Source: UBA2266 sp964406945 (GTDB taxonomy: Bacteria > Planctomycetota > Phycisphaerae > Sedimentisphaerales > Anaerobacaceae). Taken from it: 64,000 nucleotides of DNA. The DNA lies in NCBI GenBank assembly GCA_964406945.1, contig CAYOTO010000012.1:1-64000 (forward strand), read 5' to 3'. The notes below the pieces were generated by a model. That model ran no database searches. It was given only the letters and a program-made list of their open reading frames with translations, and was not told where the DNA came from. The translations under genes and the position numbers were made by a program. Below are positions 7,609 to 16,288 of the stretch, piece after piece (position 1 is the first letter of the stretch; each line of letters opens with the position of its first letter).

Positions 7609-10407
7609 ATGCGTAGAATCTGGTTTGAATTTTTTATTGTGCTGGTTTCGGTCAGCGGGCTTTTCGGGCGGGATTGGTTGGTGGAGGGGGTCGAGGAGCG
7701 GGCGGTGGTTCGCACGGATGATGGGGGAAAATCGCTGGTCCTGGAAAACGGGCTGGTTCGGCGGGTGATTCGGGTCGAGCCGGACGGGGCGACGGTTGCA
7801 TTCGATAATCTGATGACGGGCGAGTCGATGCTGCGGGGGGTTAAGCCGGAGGCGCAGGTAGTGCTGGAAGGCGTGGAGTTCGAAGTCGGAGGGCTGGATG
7901 GACAGCCGAATTATGCCTATCTGCTGGATGAGTGGGTGCAGAGGCTGGAGGCGAATCCGGAGGCATTTTCGTTTGTTGGTTACCAGAAGGGTGAGACTGA
8001 GCCGCGGTTTGCGTGGAAGCGGGTGCGGTATTGCGAGAACAGGGATTGGCCGCCGAAGGGGGCGGGCGTGCGGATGGATTACAGGCTGGGCAAGGATGCG
8101 CTGAAGGCGGCGTCGAAGGGGCGCGTCAGGACATCGGTGCGGGATCGGGAGCTGTTGATTGCGGACGATCTGTCGGAGGATTCGCGAGGATGGACGATCC
8201 AAACCTCGGGCGATGAGCGGTCGTCGTTTATGAACGAAGGGAAATTCGGGGAGATCTATGCGCGGGCGAATACCTGCGCGTATGCCGAGCGGAAGTTGCC
8301 GGCGGGGGCCGAGGTGGTGCAGGTGAAGGTCGATCCGGGGACTGATATGAGTGCGAGTTGGGGGCCGGGGATTGCGGTTGTGTGGGGGCAGCGGGTGATC
8401 AAGTTTTATCTGCGGCCGGGCGAGGGAAGATTCGGTATCTTTGACGGACGAGGCGAGCGGCTGATCGGCCAGATGGAGCAGGGCAGGGCGTACTATCTGA
8501 GGGTGGAGATTGGCGAAAGAAGCGTTTTTTGTGATGCTTCGCTGGACGGGGAGGAATGGTTCGAGGTTGCGAAGGTGGGGTTGAGTAAGGAGTTGGGATC
8601 GCCAAAGGTGGTTCGAGCGGGTAAGACAAGCCGCAGCGGGGGTGCGGATGATTTCGGCGGGACGCCGGGGGATTTTGCGCGGTGCAGGGTTTCGGATTTT
8701 GCCGTTTACGGTGATTTGGATGCGGAGGCGAAAGCCAGGCGGGAGCGGGTATTCGCAAGGCTCGGCAAGGTGACGGTTTCCGTGCACTACGAGATTTACG
8801 ACGGGATACCGCTGATATGCAAATGGCTGTCGATACGCAACGAATCGAAGGAGGCGGTGAGGCTCGATTCGTTTGCGAGCGAAGTGCTGGCGATGGTGGA
8901 GTACGAGTCGCACGTGGAGAATTACGAGAGGTGGAACCTGCCGAACATTCATGTCGAGAGCGATTACGAGTTCGGGGGGATGAATGCGTATGTGGCGAAT
9001 CAGACGACCCACTGGGAGGAGGATCCGGAGTATCTTACCCAGGTCAGCTATAAGCGGGAGAATCCTTGCATGCTGGTGTCGCGGCCGGAGGTGGGGCCGG
9101 GCGTGGAGATCGAACCCGGGAGAACTTTCGAGACGTTCCGGACGTTCGAGCTGGTGTTCGACAGCACCGAGAGGGAGCGCAACGGGCTGGCGGTGCGGCG
9201 GATGTACCGGACGATTGCTCCGTGGGTGACGGAGAATCCGATTATGATGCACGTTCGAAGGGCGGATCCGGCGAGTGTGAAGCTGGCGATCGACCAGTGT
9301 GCGGAGGTGGGATTCGAGATGGTGATTCTGACTTTCGGCAGCGGATTCAATATCGAGAACACCAGCGAGGCATACCTGAAGCAGATGAAGAAACTGGCGG
9401 ATTATGCACACGGCAAGGGAATCGAGCTTGGCGGATATTCGCTGCTGTCGAGCCGGCGGATAAGCGACGAGACGGACGTGATCGACGTCGAGACGGGGCG
9501 ACCGGGCGGGGCGAAGTTCGGCAACGCTCCGTGTATCGGCAGCGAGTGGGGGCGGGAGTATTTTCGAAAGCTGTATGCATTTTTCGAGGAGACGGGATTC
9601 GATCTGCTCGAGCACGACGGGTCCTACCCGGGCGACAGGTGTGCGTCGCGGTCGCATCCGGGGCATGAGGGATGTGTGGACTCGCAGTACAGACAGTGGA
9701 AGGTGATCAGCGATTTTTATAAGTGGTGCCGCGGACGGGGGATTTATCTGAATGTGCCGGACTTTTACTATCTGTCGGGTTCGAACAAGTGCGGTATGGG
9801 ATATCGCGAGACGAACTGGTCGCTGCCGAGGGATCAGCAGATTATTCACGGGCGGCAGAATATTTACGATGGGACGTGGACGAAGACGCCGAGTATGGGG
9901 TGGATGTTCGTGCCGCTGGTGCAGTACCACGGCGGCGGGGCGGCCGCGACGCTGGAACCGCTGGCCGAGCATCTGGATGCTTACGAGGCGCATCTTGCTC
10001 AGAATTTCGGCAGCGGCGTGCAGGCGTGTTATCGCGGGCCGAGGCTTTATGACAGCGAGCGGACCAAAGCGGTTGTCAAGAAGTGGGTGGATTTCTACAA
10101 GAAATACAGGGTGATTCTGGATTCGGATGTGGTGCACGTGCGGCGTGCGGACGGGCGGGACATAGACTGCCTGCTGCATGTGAATCCGAAGCTGGAGGTC
10201 AAGGGGTTGGCGATGGTTTATAATCCGCTGACCGAGGCAGTGGAGAGGGAACTTGTCCTGCCGCTGTATTATACGGGATTGAAGGACAAGGCGCGAATTC
10301 GCGAACGCGGAGGCAAGCAGGAGGTTTACGAGCTTAACCGGGGGTATGAGGTGGCGGTGCCGATTCGGATGGAGGCCGAGAGTGTGACGTGGCTGACCGT
10401 CGAGTAG
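7609..10407 (+). CDS. Exported alpha-galactosidase-like glycoside hydrolase
   Basis: A 932-residue protein. The ATG at 7609 gives a signal peptide (MRRIWFEFFIVLVSVSGLFG). The N-terminal half is beta-rich (ENGLVRRVIR..., a LamG-like stretch near residues 180-350). The C-terminal half is a TIM barrel like GH36/GH27-type alpha-galactosidases: LAIDQCAEVGFEMVILTFGSGF, then FDLLEHDGSYPGD with Asp670, and GIYLNVPDFYYLSG with Asp718. Those two aspartates are my guess for the catalytic pair or its neighbours. Plant and algal galactosides are plausible substrates but unproven. The gene stops 3 bases before a transposase remnant, and its C-terminus looks complete. Confidence 0.75.
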   Translation: MRRIWFEFFIVLVSVSGLFGRDWLVEGVEERAVVRTDDGGKSLVLENGLVRRVIRVEPDGATVAFDNLMTGESMLRGVKPEAQVVLEGVEFEVGGLDGQPNYAYLLDEWVQRLEANPEAFSFVGYQKGETEPRFAWKRVRYCENRDWPPKGAGVRMDYRLGKDALKAASKGRVRTSVRDRELLIADDLSEDSRGWTIQTSGDERSSFMNEGKFGEIYARANTCAYAERKLPAGAEVVQVKVDPGTDMSASWGPGIAVVWGQRVIKFYLRPGEGRFGIFDGRGERLIGQMEQGRAYYLRVEIGERSVFCDASLDGEEWFEVAKVGLSKELGSPKVVRAGKTSRSGGADDFGGTPGDFARCRVSDFAVYGDLDAEAKARRERVFARLGKVTVSVHYEIYDGIPLICKWLSIRNESKEAVRLDSFASEVLAMVEYESHVENYERWNLPNIHVESDYEFGGMNAYVANQTTHWEEDPEYLTQVSYKRENPCMLVSRPEVGPGVEIEPGRTFETFRTFELVFDSTERERNGLAVRRMYRTIAPWVTENPIMMHVRRADPASVKLAIDQCAEVGFEMVILTFGSGFNIENTSEAYLKQMKKLADYAHGKGIELGGYSLLSSRRISDETDVIDVETGRPGGAKFGNAPCIGSEWGREYFRKLYAFFEETGFDLLEHDGSYPGDRCASRSHPGHEGCVDSQYRQWKVISDFYKWCRGRGIYLNVPDFYYLSGSNKCGMGYRETNWSLPRDQQIIHGRQNIYDGTWTKTPSMGWMFVPLVQYHGGGAAATLEPLAEHLDAYEAHLAQNFGSGVQACYRGPRLYDSERTKAVVKKWVDFYKKYRVILDSDVVHVRRADGRDIDCLLHVNPKLEVKGLAMVYNPLTEAVERELVLPLYYTGLKDKARIRERGGKQEVYELNRGYEVAVPIRMEAESVTWLTVE

Positions 10408-10410
10408 AAT

Positions 10411-10524
10411 TTGAAGGCCGATGCAGATGGTCCGGCCTGGACGGATGCCAGAATCGCTGAGGCGTTCAACTGTCGAGTGCAAACCATCGAGAAATTGCGT
10501 AAACGTTTGCGAGCCTTTTTATGA
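10411..10524 (+). pseudogene. IS630-type transposase remnant (helix-turn-helix piece)
   Basis: Read from 10411 this gives LKADADGPAWTDARIAEAFN, then a CRVQTIEKLRKRL segment and a stop at 10522-10524. The pattern (GP.WTDARIAEAF..R..T.EK.R.R) is the N-terminal DNA-binding region of IS630-family transposases. No start codon and no catalytic domain remain. It begins 3 bases after the preceding stop codon. Confidence 0.75.
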
Positions 10525-10620
10525 ATATGCGAGTGACGAAGCAACAAAAGTCACGCTTGTATAGGGACTGGAACTGAGCCGCATGATGCGGCCATAAGCC
10601 TTGATCAGGACTAAGCGAAA

Positions 10621-10878
10621 ATGATTCGAGTAAAACAGAAACAACAGCAAGATGAAGACCGCAAGCCTCAGACGCCATGCCTTGCGATGCGAGTCAGGGA
10701 AGCCGCTAAAGCGGTGGGCGTATCGGAGCGTACGTTGTGGACCTGGGCGGATCAGGGCATTGTACCCCACGTTCGGCAGGGCAAGATTATACTTTTTCCG
10801 GTAAAGGCCCTTGAGAGTTGGCTTGAGCAGCGGGCGCAATGCAAGCAGGCTGAAAATAGCGACGCAGAAAAAAACTGA
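10621..10878 (+). CDS. Excisionase/MerR-like helix-turn-helix DNA-binding protein
   Basis: An 85-residue protein. Residues 20-70 have the winged-helix pattern of excisionase-family proteins: MRVREAAKAVGVSERTLWTW, then DQGIVPHVRQGKIILFPVKALESWL. The first 18 residues are a Gln/Lys-rich tail. Such proteins act as recombination directionality factors or as small regulators. Its position upstream of the integrase in the same orientation favours the former. The start at 10621 has a poor ribosome site. Confidence 0.7.
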   Translation: MIRVKQKQQQDEDRKPQTPCLAMRVREAAKAVGVSERTLWTWADQGIVPHVRQGKIILFPVKALESWLEQRAQCKQAENSDAEKN

Positions 10879-10923
10879 AAACACCACTTGTATAATGTGA
10901 AAGTGTGTGATATGTTATCTTGT

Positions 10924-11133
10924 ATGAGCAGACTTCTTGACGAAATCCGAGCGGCAATCAGGGCCAGCGACAAAACCTGCTATCGGCTATCAAAAGAGAC
11001 GGGCATTTCAGAAAGCCACTTATCCCGATTGATGGGTGGCACTGCCGGTCTGAGTTATGATAATCTCGATAGGTTGGCTGAGGCGCTGGGGCTTGAGATT
11101 GTAGTGAGGCGGAAGAAGAAAAAAAGGCGGTGA
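10924..11133 (+). CDS. XRE-family small DNA-binding protein
   Basis: A 69-residue protein (MSRLLDEIRAAIRASDKTCY...) with a Cro/C1-type helix-turn-helix: TCYRLSKETGISESHLSRLMGG, followed by LSYDNLDRLAEALGLEI and a lysine-rich tail. Another ATG at 10912 is possible. A TATAAT at 10891-10896 could be its -10 box, though no good -35 accompanies it. It lies 4 bases before the integrase and 45 after the excisionase-like gene, so the three probably formed one unit. It may be the element's own regulator. Confidence 0.72.
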   Translation: MSRLLDEIRAAIRASDKTCYRLSKETGISESHLSRLMGGTAGLSYDNLDRLAEALGLEIVVRRKKKKRR

Positions 11134-11137
11134 TTCT

Positions 11138-12192
11138 ATGGCAAGTATTACCAGAGAACCAAACGGCAGGAAGCGGATTCAGTTTGTTGCCAGTGATGGA
11201 CGGCGCAAGAGCGTTCGCTTGGGCAAATGCACTGAGCGACAGGCTCTAACGGCCAGAGGTCATATCGAGCAACTGTTGCTTGTGGCGTCCGGCGTTGCCG
11301 ACACGGTCGATGACAAGCTTATTCACTGGCTGGCCAAGCTGAGCGATGAGGTATACGGCAGGCTTGCAGCGGTGGGCCTGGTTGCTGATCGGCAGGATAC
11401 GGCCCTGGGCGAGTATCTCGATGCCTTCATAACTCAACTCAATGTCAAGCCCGGAACCGCGACGTTCTACGGCCACACGTGCAGGAATCTGCGAGACTTC
11501 TTCGGCGATTCGAAGCCACTGCGGGAGATTAGTAAGGCCGATGCACATGATTGGCGGCAGTATCTTGCCGGTGAGCAGAATCTCTCGGAGAACACTGTTC
11601 GCAGGCGGTGCGGTGCGGCCAAGACGATATTCCGGCCGGCGGTGCGGCGGAACCTGATAAACTCGAATCCGTTTGAAGAACTCAAGGCGGCGGTGCGTGG
11701 CAATCCGAAGAAGTACTACTTCATCAGCCGCGAAGAAGCCGCTAAGGTGCTTGATGCCTGTCCTGATGCCGAGTGGCGGCTTATATTCGCCTTGAGCCGC
11801 TTTGGCGGCCTCAGGTGTCCGTCTGAGCACCTGGCGCTCAGGTGGGAGCATGTGGATTGGGAGCGTGGCCGAAGCTGTTTCAAAACCTGCGAAGCACGCG
11901 ACAGACGGAGCTTGCCGAGCGGTGGCCGGAGCACGTTGTCTGTGCCTGGATCGGCAACAGTAGGGCGGTTGCAAGACAGCATTATCTGCAAGTTACTGAA
12001 GAGCACTTCGAGGCGGCGGCGGGACATATAAAATCCGTGCAAAAAGCGGCGCAGCAGGCACACGAAAACAGCCGCAATCAGCCGCAAGTAGGAGGAGAAT
12101 CGGCGTTTTGCACACAAAAAAAGGGCCCTGCAACGCATTGCAAGGCCGGAGTGGGCGATACTGGACTCGAACCAGTGACCTCACGGGTGTGA
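11138..12192 (+). pseudogene. Tyrosine recombinase (integrase) with internal deletion and frameshift
   Basis: The first frame (ATG 11138) gives the N-terminal arm-binding and SAM-like domains and catalytic box I with Arg226 (FGGLRCPSEHLALRWEHVDW). It then runs out of frame to a stop at 12031. A second frame continues with WPKLFQNLRSTRQTELAERW and QHYLQVTEEHF, which hold the box II Arg and the catalytic Tyr region. The join is at about 11868-11878. Planctomycete relatives as I remember them have some 80-90 residues between these parts (the beta hairpin with the catalytic Lys and the first half of box II), so they are missing. The second frame ends inside the tRNA gene at 12192 with the GDTGLEPVTSRV tail typical of integrases overlapping tRNAs. 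Confidence 0.8.
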
Positions 12193-12225
12193 TCCGTGCG
12201 CTCTAGCCAACTGAGCTAATCGCCC
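12152..12225 (-). tRNA. tRNA-Val (anticodon CAC)
   Basis: Read on the minus strand this folds as a full cloverleaf: acceptor GGGCGAT/ATCGCCC, D arm GCTC...GAGC, anticodon stem CACGG/CCGTG with loop ATCACAC, variable loop AGGTC and T arm ACTGG-TTCGAGT-CCAGT. The discriminator base is A. The anticodon CAC reads GUG valine codons. No CCA is encoded. The 3' end touches the integrase pseudogene and is the likely attachment site. Confidence 0.95.
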
Positions 12226-12345
12226 CTACTCAACCAAAATTCCGATTGTAAACCCTTATTAAACTTCCAAACAGCCGCTTTTGTCAAGATTTTCTTATCT
12301 TATCTGCAAAAATCGGCCAAACTCCCACGCCGCTGACCCAATACT

Positions 12346-12759
12346 TCACTCTCCGTTGGTCGAAACAAGGTTTATATCGCCCAGTTTCACTCCCTTGATG
12401 CTCAGCATCCGCTCTCCCATCTTGTTAATCTCCCCCACACGCCCCCGCAGAACAATAACCTCAAGACAATCATGTGCGTCCAAATGAACGTGCGTGGCGC
12501 AAATAGTCTGCAATATGTGCGAATGCTGCAGAGCCAGAATCTGCTCGATCACGCCCGTCGAATGGTGGTCATAAACCAGAAAAACCGCGGCCACCGCGTT
12601 TGTATCCGGATTCTTCAACTCCTCGGCGCTCAGCCTTTGCCGTATCAAATCCCTCACAGCTTCGGAACGATTCGCGTAACCCTGTTCCGCAATCAGCTCA
12701 TCGAATCTCTGCAAAAGCTTCCTGTCCAGCGATACTCCTATTCGCTCAATCTGCTCCAC
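12346..12759 (-). CDS. nikR: NikR-type nickel-responsive transcriptional regulator
   Basis: A 137-residue protein with the two NikR domains: an N-terminal ribbon-helix-helix (RIGVSLDRKLLQRFDELI...NRSEAVRDLIR, residues 6-40) and a C-terminal ACT-like metal domain (VFLVYDHHSTGVIEQIL...THVHLDAHDCLEVIVLRG). The high-affinity nickel ligands are present by alignment: His79, His90, His92 and Cys98. NikR represses nickel uptake genes when nickel is plentiful; no nickel transporter, hydrogenase or urease gene is in this window. It is transcribed away from gap and alone. Confidence 0.93.
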   Translation of the reverse strand: MEQIERIGVSLDRKLLQRFDELIAEQGYANRSEAVRDLIRQRLSAEELKNPDTNAVAAVFLVYDHHSTGVIEQILALQHSHILQTICATHVHLDAHDCLEVIVLRGRVGEINKMGERMLSIKGVKLGDINLVSTNGE

Positions 12760-13158
12760 CGGCGGTCTCCTAATCCTGCAAAAACTGCGAAATGCCTTTC
12801 AAATCATGTTCCAGAACTCCGCACAATTCTATCAGCCCAACCGCCACTCCGGCAAGGAGCTTCTTACGCATCTCTCTTCGGCCGGCCTATTCCGCCGGCG
12901 TCCCATACACCTCGACTTCGACATAATGGTTCAGATCGTTGCTGGTATTGCCGTTGCTCTACAGCCGCACAATTCTCCTGCAAATCGGCTCCACACCGCA
13001 TAACGGCCCATTTTCCGCCTTTCGGAATAATTTCTTGACATAGTTGCAGCCCGCAAATAAAGTACCGGCTAATTTACCCCGAATGCGCTAAAGGTCGGGT
13101 GAACAACGTAAACACTGCATTTTCAGTACGGTTTCTAATTAGGTAAAGGAGAAAACGA
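12760..13158. other. Intergenic region upstream of gap and nikR
   Basis: About 400 bases between two divergent genes. It contains a good rightward promoter (13035-13063) and a strong ribosome site (AAAGGAGAAA) before gap. I see no NikR-type operator palindrome and no convincing small gene. Confidence 0.5.
13035..13063 (+). promoter_or_regulatory. Sigma70-type promoter for gap
   Basis: TTGACA at 13035-13040, a 17-base spacer and TAAAGT at 13058-13063. Transcription would begin near 13070, giving an untranslated leader of about 90 bases before gap. Confidence 0.55.
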
Positions 13159-14172
13159 ATGGCAACAAAGGTTGCAATCAATGGATTCGGTAGAATCGGC
13201 AGAGCTGTCGCAAGAATTATAATGTCGCGTGATAACGACCTTGAACTGGTCGCAATCAACGATCTGGCTGACGCAAAGAGCCTTGCGCACCTGTTTAAGT
13301 ATGACTCGGTAATGGGCACATGGGAAGGCACGATCAAGGTCGACGGCGATACCCTCGTCATCAACGACAAGCCCGTCAAAGTGGTTGCGGTCAAGAACCC
13401 CGCTGAGCTGCCCTGGAGCGATATGGGCGTCAAAATCGTCCTTGAATCCACCGGCATCTTCAGAACGGCCGAATCTCCCAAGGGCGGCTACGCCGACCAC
13501 CTCAAAGCAGGAGCCGAAAAGGTACTGTTGAGTGTGCCTGCAAAGGATGATATTCAGGCCACTGTGGTTCTCGGAGTCAACGACGACGTACTTAGCTCGG
13601 ACGTAACTTGTGTATCCAACGCAAGTTGTACGACCAACTGCCTGGCTCCGGTCGCCAAGGTCCTCAACGACAGCTTCGGCATCGACAAAGGCCTGATGAC
13701 CACCATCCACGCTTACACCAATGACCAGAACGTCGCCGACCAGATCCACTCTGACCTGCGACGTGCCCGTGCAGCCGCGGTCAATATCATCCCCACCTCG
13801 ACCGGTGCCGCCAAAGCCATCGGTAAGGTCATTCCCGACCTGAACGGCAAACTGGACGGTTTCGCGGTTCGCGTACCGATTCCGGTCGGAAGCCTCGTCG
13901 ATCTCGTCGTGAATGTCAAAAAGGATGTCAGCGCAGAAGCGGTCAATGCCGCCATGAAGAAGGCCGCCGAAGGCCCGCTGACCGGCGTCCTGGAATACTG
14001 CGATGAGCCTATCGTCAGCAGCGACATCGTCAAAAGCCCGTCGTCGAGCATTTTCGACTCGCTCTCCACGATGGTAATCGGCGACATGGTCAAGGTCGTA
14101 AGCTGGTACGACAACGAATGGGGCTACTCGAACCGTAGCGTCGATCTGATGGAAAAAATGGCCGCGATGTAA
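13159..14172 (+). CDS. gap: Glyceraldehyde-3-phosphate dehydrogenase, type I
   Basis: Oxidises glyceraldehyde-3-phosphate to 1,3-bisphosphoglycerate in glycolysis with NAD+. The 337-residue product has the Rossmann start (VAINGFGRIGRAVAR), the catalytic segment SNASCTTNCLAP with Cys157, the phosphate-binding PTSTGAAKAIGKVIP and the terminal SWYDNEWGYSNR. Length is normal. The ribosome site is excellent (AAAGGAGAAAACG then ATG). It is followed 57 bases later by pgk, so the two successive glycolytic steps are probably co-transcribed. Confidence 0.98.
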   Translation: MATKVAINGFGRIGRAVARIIMSRDNDLELVAINDLADAKSLAHLFKYDSVMGTWEGTIKVDGDTLVINDKPVKVVAVKNPAELPWSDMGVKIVLESTGIFRTAESPKGGYADHLKAGAEKVLLSVPAKDDIQATVVLGVNDDVLSSDVTCVSNASCTTNCLAPVAKVLNDSFGIDKGLMTTIHAYTNDQNVADQIHSDLRRARAAAVNIIPTSTGAAKAIGKVIPDLNGKLDGFAVRVPIPVGSLVDLVVNVKKDVSAEAVNAAMKKAAEGPLTGVLEYCDEPIVSSDIVKSPSSSIFDSLSTMVIGDMVKVVSWYDNEWGYSNRSVDLMEKMAAM

Positions 14173-14229
14173 TTCACGGATGCTGTAAAACTATATAGCA
14201 AAGGTATTTACATTTGACGGACAAATAAC

Positions 14230-15468
14230 ATGGCTAAAAAAACCGTTGCGGATATTGATGTAAAGGGCAAAAAAGTCCTGATGCGGTGCGATTTCAATGT
14301 GCCGCTTGACGACGACTGTAATATCACCAGCGACGACCGCATCGTCAAGGCTCTGCCCACAATCAAGAATATCCTCGAAAGGGGAGGCTCACTCATCCTT
14401 ATGAGCCATCTCGGCAGACCCAAAGGCGAGCGGGACGACAAGATGTCGCTGGCGCCCGTCGCCGCCAGGCTCTCTGAATTACTCGATCAGGAAGTGGTCT
14501 TCGCCAACGACTGTATCGGCGATGACCCTGAATCCAAAGCTGCGGCCCTCAAAGACGGCGATTGCATGCTCCTGGAGAATCTCCGGTTCCACAAGGCCGA
14601 GACCATCAAGGACAAAGCCGCCAAAGAGGACGATCAGTTGCGCAAGGCCAAGGACGAGTTCGCATCTCAGCTCGCGGCCCTGGCTGACATCTACGTAGAT
14701 GACGCCTTCGGCACCGCACACAGGGATAATGCGTCCATGTATACCGTGCCCGTCCTGATGGAGGGCAAGCCCCGGGTTACCGGCTTCCTTATCGAAAAGG
14801 AATTTCAGTACCTCGGCGATACCCTGGCGGACCCCGAAAGGCCCTTCGTGGCCATTCTGGGCGGCGCAAAGGTATCCGACAAACTGGGCGTAATTGAAAA
14901 TCTGATCTCAAAAGTCGACTGCATTCTGATCGGCGGCGCAATGGCCTATACCTTCTTCAAGGCCGAAGGCAGGGCGATAGGCGACAGTCTCTGCGAGGAC
15001 GGATTTCTAGACAACGCCGTCGAATTGCAGAAGCAGGCCAAGGAAGCCGGCTGTGAAATGGTTCTGCCGGTCGATACGGTCATTGCACAGGAATTCAAGG
15101 CCGGAGCCGAGAACAAGGTCATTTCCGAAGATATCGAAGCCGGCTGGCAGGGAATGGACATAGGCCCTGAGACTATCAAGCTTTTCACCGAGAAGCTCGA
15201 GGGAGCCAAAACCATTGTCTGGAACGGACCTATGGGAGTCTTCGAAATGGAGCCTTTCGACAAAGGCACCAAAGCCGTTGCACAGGCTGTAGCAAAAGCC
15301 ACGGATAACGGCGCCAGGAGCATCATTGGCGGCGGCGACAGCGCCAGTGCAGTCAAAAAGCTCGGTCTCGAAGACAAAATCAGCCATATTTCCACCGGCG
15401 GCGGTGCTTCCCTGGAGTTTCTCGAAGGCAAGAAGTTCAAAAGCCTGGAAATCCTGGACGACAAGTAA
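14230..15468 (+). CDS. pgk: Phosphoglycerate kinase
   Basis: Transfers phosphate from 1,3-bisphosphoglycerate to ADP. The 412-residue sequence shows the N-terminal substrate motif KVLMRCDFNVPLDD, the LMSHLGRPKGE loop, the hinge region with VAILGGAKVSDKLGVIENL and the nucleotide-binding IIGGGDSASAVKKLG near the C-terminus. It is slightly longer than the usual ~395 residues because of an insert near residue 130 (KDKAAKEDDQLRKAKDEF), which many bacterial PGKs have. It lies between gap and rpe in one direction. Confidence 0.98.
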   Translation: MAKKTVADIDVKGKKVLMRCDFNVPLDDDCNITSDDRIVKALPTIKNILERGGSLILMSHLGRPKGERDDKMSLAPVAARLSELLDQEVVFANDCIGDDPESKAAALKDGDCMLLENLRFHKAETIKDKAAKEDDQLRKAKDEFASQLAALADIYVDDAFGTAHRDNASMYTVPVLMEGKPRVTGFLIEKEFQYLGDTLADPERPFVAILGGAKVSDKLGVIENLISKVDCILIGGAMAYTFFKAEGRAIGDSLCEDGFLDNAVELQKQAKEAGCEMVLPVDTVIAQEFKAGAENKVISEDIEAGWQGMDIGPETIKLFTEKLEGAKTIVWNGPMGVFEMEPFDKGTKAVAQAVAKATDNGARSIIGGGDSASAVKKLGLEDKISHISTGGGASLEFLEGKKFKSLEILDDK

Positions 15469-15484
15469 GCCGCAACCGGCTTTA
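15467..15484 (+). terminator. Weak hairpin after pgk
   Basis: AAGCCG-CAAC-CGGCTT begins inside the pgk stop codon and is followed by only a few T residues. It could reduce read-through into rpe, whose start is 17 bases further on. A full terminator is doubtful. Confidence 0.3.
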
Positions 15485-15500
15485 GTTACATAACATCGCT

Positions 15501-16175
15501 ATGGCCGATATCCGACTGCCAAAAGCAGGAACAATAGAGGTAGCGCCGTCCATACTCAGTGCCGATTTTTCGCGGCTGGCCGACGAGATCGCCCAGATCG
15601 AAGCGGCCGGCGTAAACATCGTGCATCTTGATGTCATGGACGGCCACTTCGTTCCAAATCTGACCATCGGTCCGCCCGTCGTCGCCAGCCTTCGCAAGTG
15701 CACCGACTTGGTTTTCGACAGCCACCTCATGATCACAGACCCCGAAAAGTACGCCGAACCATTCGCCGATGCGGGTGTGAATCACTTAACTTTTCACATC
15801 GAAGTAGTCGATAAGCCCGAAAAGCTCGTTGAAAAACTCCACAAAATGGAACTGACGGCCGGAATTTGCCTAAACCCGCAAACACCCGTGGATGCCGTTG
15901 CAGCGGTAGCCCCGATATGCGACATGGTCCTCGTTATGACGGTCCATCCGGGTTTCGGTGCCCAGAAGTATATGCCCGAGGCCGCCGCTAAGGTTAAGGC
16001 AATCCGCGAAATCGTCGGTCCGGACGTGCGAATCGAAGTGGACGGCGGCATAAGCCCTGAGACCGCACCTGAAGTCGTTTGCTATGGGGCCGACACTCTC
16101 GTCGCCGGCAATGCCGTTTTCGCCAGGCCGGACCGGGTTGCAGCGGTAAACGCAATCCGGGCCGCGGCCCGCTGA
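15501..16175 (+). CDS. rpe: Ribulose-phosphate 3-epimerase
   Basis: Interconverts ribulose-5-phosphate and xylulose-5-phosphate in the pentose phosphate pathway. A 224-residue TIM barrel with the family's metal and phosphate sites: EVAPSILSADFSRLADEI, HLDVMDGHFVPNLTIGPPVV, MTVHPGFGAQKY and EVDGGISPETAPE. Length is normal. It lies 32 bases after pgk, giving a gap-pgk-rpe sugar-phosphate cluster. Confidence 0.97.
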   Translation: MADIRLPKAGTIEVAPSILSADFSRLADEIAQIEAAGVNIVHLDVMDGHFVPNLTIGPPVVASLRKCTDLVFDSHLMITDPEKYAEPFADAGVNHLTFHIEVVDKPEKLVEKLHKMELTAGICLNPQTPVDAVAAVAPICDMVLVMTVHPGFGAQKYMPEAAAKVKAIREIVGPDVRIEVDGGISPETAPEVVCYGADTLVAGNAVFARPDRVAAVNAIRAAAR

Positions 16176-16288
16176 TTTTAATGGTATTGCACCCGCACTT
16201 TCGGTAAAATAGCCGAACAGCCGAAGTCGATTTTGCGGGCCTCTGTACGCCCATTGCGCAGACCGGAACACAGATAACAGGGATTCGA

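Larger units (their letters stand above)
10408..12225 (+). mobile_element. Decayed integrative element at tRNA-Val
   Basis: A 1.8 kb island with an IS630 scrap, an excisionase-like gene, an XRE-like regulator and an integrase with an internal deletion, ending at the 3' end of the minus-strand tRNA-Val. This is the usual arrangement of an element inserted at a tRNA gene. I see no second copy of the tRNA 3' end on the left, so the left attachment site has been lost or lies in the IS630 scar. Base composition is more balanced than in either flank. Confidence 0.6.

Noticed and set aside
7534..10482. A 982-residue open frame on the minus strand opposite the alpha-galactosidase-like gene
   Set aside because: It has a low-complexity, Pro/Arg/His-rich sequence caused by the high GC of the real gene; no motif, start or ribosome site supports it.
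12238..12265. A possible dif-like Xer site beside tRNA-Val at the skew switch
   Set aside because: Only about half of the 28 positions match the bacterial dif consensus and the XerD half is poor, so it is not reported as a site.
12472..13038. A plus-strand frame of 188 residues opposite nikR and in its upstream region
   Set aside because: It is the antisense of nikR for half its length and has no motif; nikR is clearly the real gene.
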